A DNA stretch of 64,000 nucleotides from Haloferax elongans ATCC BAA-1513 (GTDB lineage Archaea; Halobacteriota; Halobacteria; Halobacteriales; Haloferacaceae): assembly GCF_000336755.1 (NCBI RefSeq), contig NZ_AOLK01000015.1, positions 204,541 through 268,540 on the forward strand. Direction: 5' to 3'. The notes below the pieces were generated by a model. It saw nothing but the letters and a program-made list of their open reading frames with translations, did no database searches and had not been told where the DNA came from. Each line of letters begins with the position of its first letter. The stretch's first letter is position 1. The position numbers were made by a program, and so were the translations under genes. Below are positions 17,249 to 26,496 of the stretch, one piece after another.

Positions 17249-18441
17249 TTTCTATCAGCAAACTGCTCTGCGGGCAGACTGCCGAAGGCGACGGACTCCG
17301 ATACGACGACCCCGACGCCGACATCGAACAGATTCGCGAGGAAAAACAGAAACGCCCGGTCGTGGTCTGGAACACGACCCGTCGGTGTAACCTCTACTGT
17401 GAGCACTGCTATGCGGGTGCGGACCTCGACCCGGCACAGGGCGAACTCAGCACGGCGGAAGCGAAGGGGCTCATCGACGACCTCGCCGACTACGACGTTC
17501 CAGTCCTCCTGTTTTCGGGGGGCGAACCCCTCGTTCGCGAGGACCTCGTCGAACTCGTCGATTACGCGACCGACCGGGGAATCCGCTCGGTCCTCTCGAC
17601 CAACGGGACGCTCATCACCGAGGAGAAAGCGCAGGCGCTCAAGGACGCCGGACTCTCCTACGCCGGGGTTTCGGTAGACGGCTTGCAGGAACGAAACGAC
17701 AGATTCCGCGGACAGGACGGTGCGTTCGAGGCTGCCGTGCGCGGTATCGAGAACTGCCTCTCGGTGGACCTCAAGACCGGCCTTCGGTACACGATTACCG
17801 AGCACAACGCCGCCGACATGGAGGACGTGGTCGACCTCCTGTACGACGTCGGCGTCGATAGATTCTGTTTCTATCACCTCGACTACGGCGGCCGCGGCGG
17901 CGACATCGCCGACGCCGACCTGGATGACGAAGCCCAGCGCCGCGCGGTCAACCGTCTGTTCGACATGACCCGCGAGTACCACGCCGAGGGCGAAGAAATC
18001 GAGACGCTACTGGTCGGAAACTACGCCGACTCCGCGTACGTCGTCGAATACGCCGAAAAAGAACTCGGCGAAGAACACGCAGAGGATATTCACCAGTACC
18101 TCCGCGTCAACGGTGGCGACCCGACTGGCGAGCGCGTCGCGGACGTGGACTACCGCGGCGACGTGCACCTGACGCAGTTCTGGCAGAGTTACAGCCTCGG
18201 CAACGTTCGGGACCGACCGTTCGGCGACATCTGGGACGACGAGTGGAACCCACTTCTCGCCCGCCTCCGCGAGCGCGAGAAGCACCTCACCGGGAAGTGT
18301 GCTTCGTGCCAGTATCAGGACGTGTGCCGCGGGTCGTCGCGGTTGCGCGCCCTCGCCGGGTCAGGCGACCTGTTCGGGCCGGACCCGCAGTGTTATCTCA
18401 CGGCTGAAGAGCGCGGTGTGAGTGCGGAACCCGCCGACTGA
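17245..18441 (+). CDS. Radical SAM/SPASM enzyme of the heme (AhbC/AhbD-like) group
   Basis: 398 residues. Radical SAM cluster C48-x3-C52-x2-C55 (TRRCNLYCEHC), GGEPL near 95, and a C-terminal auxiliary cluster region GKCASCQYQDVC...PQCYL. This is the layout of the siroheme-dependent heme b enzymes AhbC and AhbD used by archaea, which decarboxylate heme precursors. Haloarchaea have a pair of such enzymes and I cannot decide which this is. Coupled to the PaaB-like gene and near a halocyanin and a redox regulator, consistent with supply of respiratory heme. Other SPASM functions are not excluded. Confidence 0.8.
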   Translation: MISISKLLCGQTAEGDGLRYDDPDADIEQIREEKQKRPVVVWNTTRRCNLYCEHCYAGADLDPAQGELSTAEAKGLIDDLADYDVPVLLFSGGEPLVREDLVELVDYATDRGIRSVLSTNGTLITEEKAQALKDAGLSYAGVSVDGLQERNDRFRGQDGAFEAAVRGIENCLSVDLKTGLRYTITEHNAADMEDVVDLLYDVGVDRFCFYHLDYGGRGGDIADADLDDEAQRRAVNRLFDMTREYHAEGEEIETLLVGNYADSAYVVEYAEKELGEEHAEDIHQYLRVNGGDPTGERVADVDYRGDVHLTQFWQSYSLGNVRDRPFGDIWDDEWNPLLARLREREKHLTGKCASCQYQDVCRGSSRLRALAGSGDLFGPDPQCYLTAEERGVSAEPAD

Positions 18442-18453
18442 GGCGGACGTCGC

Positions 18454-19890
18454 TCACAGTCGAATTTCGAACCGCGCACCGCCTTCGGTTCCCTCGACTA
18501 TCGAGAGGTCCCACTCGTGTGCCTCGACGATTTGTCCGATACTCGCCAGCCCAATTCCAGAGCCGCCGGACTTGGTCGAATAGCCCCAGCTAAAGACGTT
18601 TTGGCGTTCATCCTCTGGAATTCCTGGCCCGTCGTCTTCGATGAAGAAGCCGGCGTCGTCCGCGAGTCGGCCGACACGAATTTGAACGGCCGTGCCGCCG
18701 TGTTCGATGGCGTTTCGGAAGAGGTTGGTGAGCAGCCGTTCGAGACGGACTGGGTCCGCTTCGATAGTGATTCCCGGTTCGATAGTCGCTTCTGAAGTCC
18801 CCTGCCTGACTCGTTTCCAGACGGTCTCTGCGACCTCCGAGAACTCGACTGTCGTCAACAACTCCCCTTCGCCGTCGGCGTTGGACATCGTGAGAACGTC
18901 GTCGATGACGAGCCCGATGCGCTCGACGGCCTCCATCGCAATCTCCAGTGACTCTCTCGCCGAGGCAGAGTCGATATCGGACTGGAGGAGTTCGAGGTGA
19001 CCAGACGCCAATTGGACCGGGTTCTTCAGGTCGTGGGAGAGAACGGACGCGAACTCTTTCAATCGCTCTTTCTCGAAGAACAACTGCTGTTTGGACTCGT
19101 ACTGTTCTGTGACGTCACGAAGCACCGAGAGGTGGACGCCCGGAAGGACGTTCGTGTTGGCGACGTACTCTGCGATTCTGATAGACCCGTCGGGGCGCTC
19201 GACAGCGAACAGGCCGCGCTCTTCTGAGGTCCGTAAAAACGAGTTCCAAGCGGTATCGAAGTCGAAGTGTTCGGACGTGAAGTCGCTGGGCTTCTTCCCG
19301 AGGAGCGCTGATTCCGGCCGTCCAAAGAGACGGGTCGCTGTGGGGTTCACACGGAGGTACTCGCCGTCGTTGTTTGCGAGAATCATCGCGTCTGACGACC
19401 GTTCGAACACGGCAGCGAACCGACCTCGTTCGGCCTCGGCCAGTTGGTTCGCACGGTGGCGCTGGACAGAAAGCAAAATTCGGTTCGCGAGAACGGCGTA
19501 CTGTTCGGACCCGCTTTCTTTTTGCATGTACTCCGTCACGCCCTTCGCGATTGCCTCCCCCGCGATTTCCTCGCTGCCGTGGCCGGTGTACAGAATGAAC
19601 GGCAGGTCGAAACGGCCCTCTCGAATCTGTTCGAGTAACTGGAGTCCGTTTTGCTCCGGCATCTGGTAGTCACTCACGATGCAATCGATGTCCTGCTCGT
19701 CGAGCACCGTCAAGGCGTCTTCGGCGGTAGTGACCCCCGTGACAGAGATGGTTTCGTTTTGACTTTCCAGAAACAGCGTAACGAGGTCGACCAAGTCGTG
19801 GTCGTCATCAACGTAGAGGACGTGAACCGGTGAACCGTCGGTCGATGGCTCGGTCGCGCTGACGTGTAACTCCGAGGCGTTAGTCGTCAT
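18454..19890 (-). CDS. Hybrid sensor: receiver + PAS + histidine kinase
   Basis: 478 residues: receiver domain (about 20-140; VLYVDDDHDLVDL, phospho-acceptor in DCIVSDYQMPEQNG), PAS (about 158-280), HisKA with SHDLKNPVQ (phospho-histidine near 298), and HATPase_c (NLFRNAIEHGG, DDGPGIPEDE, GSGIGLASI). No membrane segment, so cytoplasmic. Its start overlaps the HalOD1 gene stop by 4 bases. The signal is probably internal (redox, ligand at PAS) and output may pass to HalOD1, which is inference from coupling. Confidence 0.9.
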   Translation of the reverse strand: MTTNASELHVSATEPSTDGSPVHVLYVDDDHDLVDLVTLFLESQNETISVTGVTTAEDALTVLDEQDIDCIVSDYQMPEQNGLQLLEQIREGRFDLPFILYTGHGSEEIAGEAIAKGVTEYMQKESGSEQYAVLANRILLSVQRHRANQLAEAERGRFAAVFERSSDAMILANNDGEYLRVNPTATRLFGRPESALLGKKPSDFTSEHFDFDTAWNSFLRTSEERGLFAVERPDGSIRIAEYVANTNVLPGVHLSVLRDVTEQYESKQQLFFEKERLKEFASVLSHDLKNPVQLASGHLELLQSDIDSASARESLEIAMEAVERIGLVIDDVLTMSNADGEGELLTTVEFSEVAETVWKRVRQGTSEATIEPGITIEADPVRLERLLTNLFRNAIEHGGTAVQIRVGRLADDAGFFIEDDGPGIPEDERQNVFSWGYSTKSGGSGIGLASIGQIVEAHEWDLSIVEGTEGGARFEIRL

Positions 19891-20246
19891 CGTCGGAGTC
19901 GAAGCGTCCCGTTGCTGGAGACCGTCACTTCGAACGCCTCGTAGGTGAACGTGAGACGACGGCCCTGTGGACCGAGCGGCGAGTCTCGAAAGAGTTGATT
20001 CAGGGCGTCAGGGTCGACGGTCTCTGCGAGTGGAGGGATGTCGCATGCGTCTTTACCCAGGATGCTCGCCACCGAGTCAGCGATTGCGTGTGTGACCGAT
20101 GGACAATCGACGCTCACTTTCGCGCGGTATTCGCCCATCACTTCGTCGTAATCGAGGGACGAGAGCATCGGGCCGTGAGCAATCGGTATGGGACTGTTTG
20201 ACCCCGGAAGCATCACGTCGTTGCCTTCCTTAGTGGGTGGGGACAT
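19887..20246 (-). CDS. HalOD1 output-domain protein
   Basis: 119-residue protein of the haloarchaeal HalOD1 family, thought to be an output module of haloarchaeal two-component systems. Conserved parts: VSVDCPSVTHAIADSVASI, LAETVDPDALNQLF and RLTFTYEAFEVTVSSNGTLRL. Start ATG 20246 (MSPPTKEGND). First gene of a two-gene operon with the kinase (ATGA overlap). TATA-like ATTTAAATATA lies near 20300. Confidence 0.85.
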   Translation of the reverse strand: MSPPTKEGNDVMLPGSNSPIPIAHGPMLSSLDYDEVMGEYRAKVSVDCPSVTHAIADSVASILGKDACDIPPLAETVDPDALNQLFRDSPLGPQGRRLTFTYEAFEVTVSSNGTLRLRR

Positions 20247-20362
20247 GAACTGTAGGTACACTGCTAGTGTGTATCAGTGAAGCTTCTGACTAAGTAGGCC
20301 ATTTAAATATAGTTGTGCAAACCTTATGAAACACCCCTAAATTAAGGGTATGACTGAGGGGG

Positions 20363-21001
20363 CTAGTCTGCGATGGTGCTCTCGATAAGATGCTTGGTTC
20401 CACGGCGTAGCCGAGACGAGAGAGACTGCCGTGAGATACCGAGTTCGTCGGCGATTTGGACCAAGTTCGACTCTCGTGGCGAGTCGTAGTAGCCCCGTTC
20501 GTAGGCGAGGTGCAACGCGTCTCGTTGTTTATCAGTCAGGTTATAATTTGGGTTGTGGGGTGCCCCCATTGCGTGGATGGACACCAACTGAACCGGCACT
20601 GCGTTCTCTTGGAGACTCTGGAAGAACGTCGAGAGCGATTCACGGTCTTTACCGCGGACGTGGAACCGCCAGCCATCAACGTCTCCCTGAGCAGAGATGA
20701 GTTCGACCGAACTGTCTAGGAGCTCCCGGAGAATACCGTCAGATGTATCGATGTCCCATTTTGCCTTGAACAAATACGTGTGGTTGAGAACGTCGACAGG
20801 TTCGATCGTGATTTCAGGGAGGGATTCGAACGCGTCTTCGAGTGCTGGATAATCGACGCCACGAATCCAAACGTACGGGATGACTTGGTTGTGAATTGGA
20901 ACGATACGGTCGAGTTCGAGGGACACTTCCGGAAGTCTCTCGATAAGTCGGCCGAGGGGAAACACGTGGACTTGCGTCGTGAACTCGGCGAGAGTTGCCA
21001 T
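20363..21001 (-). CDS. Bat/HTH_10 family transcriptional regulator
   Basis: 212-residue regulator: N-terminal Bat-associated domain (about 1-150; LAEFTTQVHVFPLGRLIE) and C-terminal HTH_10 (LTDKQRDALHLAYERGYYD, then ADELGISRQSLSSRLRRGTKHLI). No cysteine motif, unlike the paralogue at 15.5 kb. Start ATG 21001 chosen over 21016. Lies upstream of HalOD1-kinase on the same strand and may control it; targets unknown. Confidence 0.85.
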   Translation of the reverse strand: MATLAEFTTQVHVFPLGRLIERLPEVSLELDRIVPIHNQVIPYVWIRGVDYPALEDAFESLPEITIEPVDVLNHTYLFKAKWDIDTSDGILRELLDSSVELISAQGDVDGWRFHVRGKDRESLSTFFQSLQENAVPVQLVSIHAMGAPHNPNYNLTDKQRDALHLAYERGYYDSPRESNLVQIADELGISRQSLSSRLRRGTKHLIESTIAD

Positions 21002-21134
21002 GCTAATTGTTATCACTTACATGCACATAATCATTCGTCAAAACCACACGGCAGTATCACCGACGTTCTGAGACTGGGTTTGGCCAAAAAGCCACACACC
21101 GAAAATAAGACGACTGCTGAGACGCCGACTCGCG

Positions 21135-22184
21135 TTATTCTGCCGCGCTCGCCGCGGCCTGCTTTTCTTCGCGTTCGAGTTCTTCGAGGTAGTCGTCGGC
21201 GTCGAGCGCGGCCTTCACGCCCATCCCGCCGGCGGTCGCGGCCTGCTGGTAGTGGTAGTCCACGACGTCGCCCGCGGCGAAGATACCGGGTTCGTCGGTC
21301 GCGGTCTGGTTGCCGCCGGAGCCTCCCTTGGCGATGATGTAGCCGTCGTCGTCGCGCTGGACGGCCGTCCCTTCGAGGTAGTCGGCGTTCGGCGTGTGGC
21401 CGATGGCGTAGAACACTGCGCCCACGTCGAAGTCGAACTCCTCGGTCTCGGGGTCGTCGAGCTTGGCCGTCGGATGACCCTCGGGATGTTCGACGAGCGT
21501 CACGTGGTCGACGCCCTCTTCGGGCGTGCCGTGGAGTTCGGTTGCTTCGGTGTTGAGCATCAGTTCGATTTCGTCGTCGTCGACCTTCTCCATCAGGCGG
21601 TCGACCCAGTAGTCCTCGGCGCGGAACTCCTCGCGGCGGTGGACGAGGTAGACCTTCGACGCGAACTTCGTGAGGAAGTTGGCCTCCTCGACTGCGGCGT
21701 CGCCGCCACCGATGACCATAATCTTCTCGCCGCGGAAGAACGCGCCGTCACAGGTCGCACACGTCGAAAGGCCGTAGCCCATGAGTTCGTCTTCGCCGGG
21801 AATACCGAGCGTCCGCGCAGACGCGCCGGAGGCAGAGATAATCGCGTCGGCGGTGTACACGTCGCCGTTCTTCAGCGTGACCGTGAACGGGCGGTCCGAC
21901 GCGTCCACGTCCTCGATGATACCGTGGCGAACCTCGGTCCCGAAGCGCTTGGCCTGCTCTTTCATGTTGTTGATGAGTTCGGGGCCGGAGATTCCCTCAG
22001 GGAAGCCGGGGTAGTTTTCGACCTCCGTCGTGAGGGTGAGTTGGCCACCCGGTTCGTCGCCTTCGAGGACGAGTGGGTCGTTGTTAGAGCGGGCAGCGTA
22101 GATGGCAGCAGAGAGCCCAGAGATACCGGAACCAGCGATAATCAACTTTCTGTGCTCCACGAACGAGTCGGCGTCTTCTGTCAT
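21135..22184 (-). CDS. trxB: Thioredoxin-disulfide reductase
   Basis: 349-residue FAD/NAD(P)H reductase. FAD site IIAGSGISGLSAA (15-27), redox-active CATC at 142-145, NAD(P)H site IGGGDAAVEEA and FAD-binding IFAAGDVVDYHYQQ near the C-terminus. Reduces thioredoxin or related small disulfide proteins. The NADPH-specificity HRR motif is present (LVHRREEFRA). C-terminal tail is Ala/Glu-rich. Single gene, followed by a convergent-free gap. Confidence 0.95.
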   Translation of the reverse strand: MTEDADSFVEHRKLIIAGSGISGLSAAIYAARSNNDPLVLEGDEPGGQLTLTTEVENYPGFPEGISGPELINNMKEQAKRFGTEVRHGIIEDVDASDRPFTVTLKNGDVYTADAIISASGASARTLGIPGEDELMGYGLSTCATCDGAFFRGEKIMVIGGGDAAVEEANFLTKFASKVYLVHRREEFRAEDYWVDRLMEKVDDDEIELMLNTEATELHGTPEEGVDHVTLVEHPEGHPTAKLDDPETEEFDFDVGAVFYAIGHTPNADYLEGTAVQRDDDGYIIAKGGSGGNQTATDEPGIFAAGDVVDYHYQQAATAGGMGVKAALDADDYLEELEREEKQAAASAAE

Positions 22185-22328
22185 GGGTCGTAGTTCGCTA
22201 TAGCGGTGTCTTAAGGTTTCGCTGTATTGCGAGCAGTACTACACTACTGCCATGTTATCACATACCTAGACTATTGAGCGAAAACAGAGAGCGAAAGACC
22301 AGTATCCGTCGATGACCCAGGACACGGT

Positions 22329-22613
22329 ATGTCTGCTGACCTCCACGAGAAGACGAATCGATACGAAGGAATGCTCGCCGACGCGCTCGACGAAGCGGTC
22401 CAGGCCGTCCCCGACAACACCCATCTCGGTCACGCCGCCGCAGACTGCTTAGAGATGGCCGAATCGTACCTCGACGACGGCCGTCACTTCAAAGACGCCG
22501 ACGACTGGGTCAACGCACTGGCGTCGTTCTCCTACGGATACGGGTGGCTAGATGCGGGCGTTCGGATGGGTCTCTTCGACGTTCCTGATGACTCACATCT
22601 CTTCACAATGTAG
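22329..22613 (+). CDS. DUF357 family protein
   Basis: 94-residue all-helical protein: TNRYEGMLADALDEAV, AAADCLEMAESYLDDGRHF, and ALASFSYGYGWLDAGVRMGL. This is the widespread archaeal DUF357 family, whose function is not established. Start ATG 22329. Stands alone between thioredoxin reductase and a sensor kinase. Confidence 0.88.
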   Translation: MSADLHEKTNRYEGMLADALDEAVQAVPDNTHLGHAAADCLEMAESYLDDGRHFKDADDWVNALASFSYGYGWLDAGVRMGLFDVPDDSHLFTM

Positions 22614-22672
22614 TGTGTGACGTATGACAGCACGGATAACCATTATAACACGGGTCCGACTGTATTTTCACG

Positions 22673-24715
22673 ATGGAAGGTGCGTGGCAGTTCCACCCTG
22701 TCTTTATTCTCCTCTTGGCATCTGTGGTACTGTCTGGGGGAATCGCCACGTACTCGTTCCGAAATCGTGAGACCTCGGGTGCGACGGCGCTCGGCTTCCT
22801 CTCGTTGTCGGCGGGATGGTGGTCTGCAGCGTACTTGCTCCAACTCACTGGGGCCACGCTCGACTGGCAGTTCGCGTGGCTCCGGGTATCGTACCTCGGC
22901 TCGAGCTTTCTCGCACCGTCGTTGTTCGTGTTCGCCGCCGAATACGTCGATGCTCGCATCGAAATCACGCCCAGACTGGTCGCAGTAATCAGCCTACCGA
23001 TAGTCGGCCTCTCGCTACTCGCAGTCACCAATCCACTGCACGGATTTATGTGGACAGTCACCGGCATCAGCGAGACACCGCTCGCGGTCATTCAACGCGA
23101 CTTCCACACCGGCTACTACGTACTCATTGCATACTCGTACCTCATCGTACTCCTGGGAACCGGCTTGCTGCTCCGTCAGGTACTCCGCTCGCGTCGAATC
23201 CTTCGACTGCAGAGTCTCGCCATCTTCGTCGGTGTCTCGATTCCGTTTTTCTCCAACGTCTACTGGGTGCTCGGAGAGTCAGTGATAGACTACACATCTA
23301 TCGTCTTCGCTGTGTCCAGTTCCCTCCTTGCGGTCGCACTCTTTCGATACCAGCTTTTGGATCTCGTTCCGATTGCCCGCGACACCGTCGTCGAAGAGAT
23401 GCGCGAGGCGTACGTCGTTCTCGACAGCGAACAGCGAATCGTCGACCTCAACCCGGCAGCTCGTCGCCTGTTTTCGCCACCGGGGGATGCGATTGGCCGC
23501 CAGTTCTCGGCCGTCGTTCCGGCTGTCGCTGCGGAACTCGGCGACCTCGACGACAGCGAGAGACGCGACACGTCGGTCGTCATCGAGTCCGGCGACGGGG
23601 TGAGACACCAGTATCTCGAAGTCAGGGCGTCTCCACTGGAGAACGGTGAAGGTGGGACCGTCGTGACGGTCCGTGACGCGACCCAGCGACAGCGGGCCAG
23701 ACGGCGATTTCAGTCCTCTATCGAGCACGCGTCGGATATCGTGATGATTGTCGACGATACGGGAGAAATCGAGTACGTGAGCCCGCCAATCAGGGGACTC
23801 ACTGGGACGCCCGCCAGCAAGCTCGTCGGTGAGCGGTGTTTTGAACTCGTAGACGCCAAAGACCAACCACTGGTCGAAGAAACGTTTGGAGACCTGTGTG
23901 ACCGTCCGGGGGCGGTCGAGCGGTTCGAAGTGTGTGTCAGTCCACCGGACGACGACACCGTCGTCCTCGAAGGAATTGGTCGCAACCTCCTGGACGAACC
24001 GTTCGTCGAGGGAGTCGTCATCAACTTCCGAGACATCACCACGCGGAAGCGGCGAGAACGACGGCTGACTCGGACGAACGAACGACTGGAGCGCTTCGCG
24101 AGCGTCGTCTCGCACGACCTTCGGAACCCGCTGAACGTGGCCGTCGGAAACGTCGAGTTGGCACACGAGACGGGCGACCAGAAGTACACGCAGAACGCAC
24201 AGCGCGCACTCTCACGGATGGACGTTATCATTCAGGATGCGCTGCAACTGGCCCGAAACGGGCAACTCGTCGAGGACACCGAGGTCGTTCGCCTCGAAAC
24301 CGTCGTCTCGCTGGCGTGGGACGCCGTCGTGACCGACGACGCGGAACTCACTATCGAATCCGACGGCACGCTCGCCGCCGATGCCGACCGACTCCAGCGA
24401 CTCTTCGAAAACCTCGTTCGGAACGCGCTCGAACACGGCGGTGACGACGTGACGGTCCGGGTCGGCACGACCGACGACGGCTTCTACGTCGAAGACACTG
24501 GCACGGGAATCGAACCGGACCGACGCGACGAGGTGTTCGAAGCGGGCGTTTCGACCAACGACGGTGGAACCGGACTTGGGTTGGTCATCGTCTCGGAAAT
24601 CGTCGATGCCCACGGCTGGGACATCCACGTCGAAAGCGGTCGAGACGGCGGTGCTCGGTTCGTCGTGAGCGGCGTTTCGGTCGGCGTCGGCGAAGAACAG
24701 ATATCGCAGTCGTAA
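22673..24715 (+). CDS. Membrane histidine kinase: 7TM + two PAS + HisKA/HATPase
   Basis: 680 residues. N-terminal seven hydrophobic helices (about 5-225) of the 'histidine kinase N-terminal 7TM' type, two PAS regions (about 235-345 and 350-465), HisKA with SHDLRNPLN near 480, and HATPase_c with NLVRNALEHGG, EDTGTGIEPD and GTGLGLVI. Membrane sensor of an extracellular or membrane signal; no cognate response regulator lies next to it. TATA-like TTATAACA about 30 bp before the ATG. Confidence 0.9.
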   Translation: MEGAWQFHPVFILLLASVVLSGGIATYSFRNRETSGATALGFLSLSAGWWSAAYLLQLTGATLDWQFAWLRVSYLGSSFLAPSLFVFAAEYVDARIEITPRLVAVISLPIVGLSLLAVTNPLHGFMWTVTGISETPLAVIQRDFHTGYYVLIAYSYLIVLLGTGLLLRQVLRSRRILRLQSLAIFVGVSIPFFSNVYWVLGESVIDYTSIVFAVSSSLLAVALFRYQLLDLVPIARDTVVEEMREAYVVLDSEQRIVDLNPAARRLFSPPGDAIGRQFSAVVPAVAAELGDLDDSERRDTSVVIESGDGVRHQYLEVRASPLENGEGGTVVTVRDATQRQRARRRFQSSIEHASDIVMIVDDTGEIEYVSPPIRGLTGTPASKLVGERCFELVDAKDQPLVEETFGDLCDRPGAVERFEVCVSPPDDDTVVLEGIGRNLLDEPFVEGVVINFRDITTRKRRERRLTRTNERLERFASVVSHDLRNPLNVAVGNVELAHETGDQKYTQNAQRALSRMDVIIQDALQLARNGQLVEDTEVVRLETVVSLAWDAVVTDDAELTIESDGTLAADADRLQRLFENLVRNALEHGGDDVTVRVGTTDDGFYVEDTGTGIEPDRRDEVFEAGVSTNDGGTGLGLVIVSEIVDAHGWDIHVESGRDGGARFVVSGVSVGVGEEQISQS

Positions 24716-24717
24716 GC

Positions 24718-24790
24718 CAGTCGGCAGTCCACAGCCGTCGGCCGTCAGCAGTTTGCAGTCCGCAGCCGTCAGCAGTCCGCAGTCAGCAAC
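24718..24790. repeat. Degenerate short tandem repeat
   Basis: About 70 bases of reiterated GCAGTC / CAGCCGTC words (e.g. GCAGTCCACAGCCGTCGGCC, GCAGTCCGCAGCCGTCAGCA) between the stop codons of two convergent genes. Low complexity, no coding sense. Confidence 0.6.
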
Positions 24791-24792
24791 CG

Positions 24793-24812
24793 CCGACCGT
24801 CGTCCCGGTCGG
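24793..24812. terminator. Candidate hairpin between convergent genes
   Basis: CCGACC and GGTCGG form a 6-bp stem with an 8-base loop, just after the kinase stop and 11 bases from the cysS stop. Weak evidence for termination; no T-run follows on the plus strand. Confidence 0.3.
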
Positions 24813-24822
24813 TCGCCACTCC

Positions 24823-26307
24823 TTATTCGAATCTGAACGTCGCGCCGTCGCCGCTGTCTTCGACTTCGACGCCGAGTGCAGCCAGGTCGTCGCGGAGCGC
24901 GTCGGCGCGGTCGTAGTTGCCAGCTTCGCGCTCTGCTTCGCGGACGTCCAAGACGAGTTGGACGAGGTCTTCCGCTACCGACACGTCGCCGCCCTCGCCA
25001 GAGTCACCGAACGAGAGACCGAACACTTCGCCGCCGATTGCTTCGAACGCCTCGATAGCCTCGCGGAGGGCGCGGTAGTCGTACTCGTCGGCCTCGTCGA
25101 GATGTTTGTTGACGGCGCGGGCGAGACCGAGCAGTTCGGCCATCGCCTCGCGGACGTTGAAGTCGTCGTTCATCGCAGCACGGACGTTCTCGTATAGCTC
25201 GGCCGTGGTCTCACGGAGTCCGGCAGCTTCGACTTTCGTCCGCGCGTCCGGGCTGTCGCAGGCGTCGATGGCGGCCTCGTAGGCCCGTTCGAGACGGTTC
25301 CAGCGCTCTTCGGCCTCGGAGACGGTCTTTTCGGAGAACGTCTGTTCGGACCCGTAGGCCGTCGAGAGGTAGAACGTCCGAATCACGTCGACGCCGAACT
25401 CGTCGAGCGCGTCCGTGACGGTGAAGAAGTTTCCGAGGCTGGAACTCATCTTGTCGCCCTCGGTCTGGAGCAGTCCGACGTGAAGCCAGTAGCGGGCGAA
25501 CTGCTCGCCGGTCGCCGCCTCCGACTGGGCGATTTCGTTTTCGTGGTGCGGGAACACGAGGTCACGGCCGCCGACGTGGATGTCGATGGTGTCGTCGAGG
25601 TGGGTCATCGACATGGCCGAGCACTCGATGTGCCAGCCGGGTCGACCCTCTCCCCACGGCGACTCCCACGTCTGGCCGCACGGTTCCGTGAGGGGTTCGA
25701 GGTCCGGGTCGCGGTGTTCGGCGGCCGTCTCGGGCGCGACCGCACCGGCCTTCCAGAGCGCGAAGTCCGCGGGGTTGCGTTTCTCGGAGCGCTCCGATTC
25801 GTTCCCCTGTGCTTCGAGTTCCTCGACCTGCTGGTTCGAGAGTTTGCCGTAGTCGTCGAACGTCGAGACGTCGAAGTAGACCGAGCCGTTCGATTCGTAG
25901 GCGTGGCCGCGCTCGACGAGCGTCTCAATCAGGTCGATAATCTCGGGTAGGTGTTCCGAGACACGGGGGTACACCTCGGCGCGCATGAGGTTCAGCCCGC
26001 GCATGTCTCGGATTACGTCGCCGACGAAATGCTCGGCAACGTCAGCCTCGTCGTCGCCGAGGTCGTCCTCGCCGATACGGGCGGCAATCTTCTCGTTCAC
26101 GTCGGTGAAGTTCTCGACGTGGTGGACGTCGTAGCCCTCGTACGCCAGCCAGCGGTGCATGATGTCTGCGTGCATCCACAGGCGAGCGTGGCCGAGGTGC
26201 GCGTCGTCCGAGACCGTGAGCCCACAGACGTAGAGCAGCACGTCGTCGCCTCGCGCCTCGAAGTCCTCGCGCTCTCCCGTCAGCGTGTTGGTCACGGACA
26301 GTGTCAT
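24823..26307 (-). CDS. cysS: Cysteinyl-tRNA synthetase
   Basis: 494-residue class I aminoacyl-tRNA synthetase. HIGH-type motif DAHLGHAR near 36-43 and KMSSS (DKMSSSLGN) for ATP binding; zinc ligands include C28 (VCGLTVS), C in EPCGQTWESPWG region and WHIECSAMS with HHENEIAQS. The usual 'CGPTVYD' appears as CGLTVSD, a variation seen in haloarchaea. Start ATG 26307 preferred over the GTG at 26313. Charges tRNA-Cys. Confidence 0.96.
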   Translation of the reverse strand: MTLSVTNTLTGEREDFEARGDDVLLYVCGLTVSDDAHLGHARLWMHADIMHRWLAYEGYDVHHVENFTDVNEKIAARIGEDDLGDDEADVAEHFVGDVIRDMRGLNLMRAEVYPRVSEHLPEIIDLIETLVERGHAYESNGSVYFDVSTFDDYGKLSNQQVEELEAQGNESERSEKRNPADFALWKAGAVAPETAAEHRDPDLEPLTEPCGQTWESPWGEGRPGWHIECSAMSMTHLDDTIDIHVGGRDLVFPHHENEIAQSEAATGEQFARYWLHVGLLQTEGDKMSSSLGNFFTVTDALDEFGVDVIRTFYLSTAYGSEQTFSEKTVSEAEERWNRLERAYEAAIDACDSPDARTKVEAAGLRETTAELYENVRAAMNDDFNVREAMAELLGLARAVNKHLDEADEYDYRALREAIEAFEAIGGEVFGLSFGDSGEGGDVSVAEDLVQLVLDVREAEREAGNYDRADALRDDLAALGVEVEDSGDGATFRFE

Positions 26308-26496
26308 CGACACGGGCTACTCGTGGCACCATTTTCAACCCGTCGGAACGGGTGTCGTCACGGCGGCGGCCGCTTGCACTGTCGCACTCAGGGTCGAGAG
26401 TTCGGACGCAAAATCTCTTCGGTCGCGGACACCCGCTTGTTCGCGGGGACTCCGATAGTAAGTCCGAATACCGACACCACTGAGGAGAGCCGAATG

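Noticed and set aside
22603..23091. 162-residue frame antisense to the 7TM kinase
   Set aside because: Shadow of a clear membrane domain on the plus strand; no motif.
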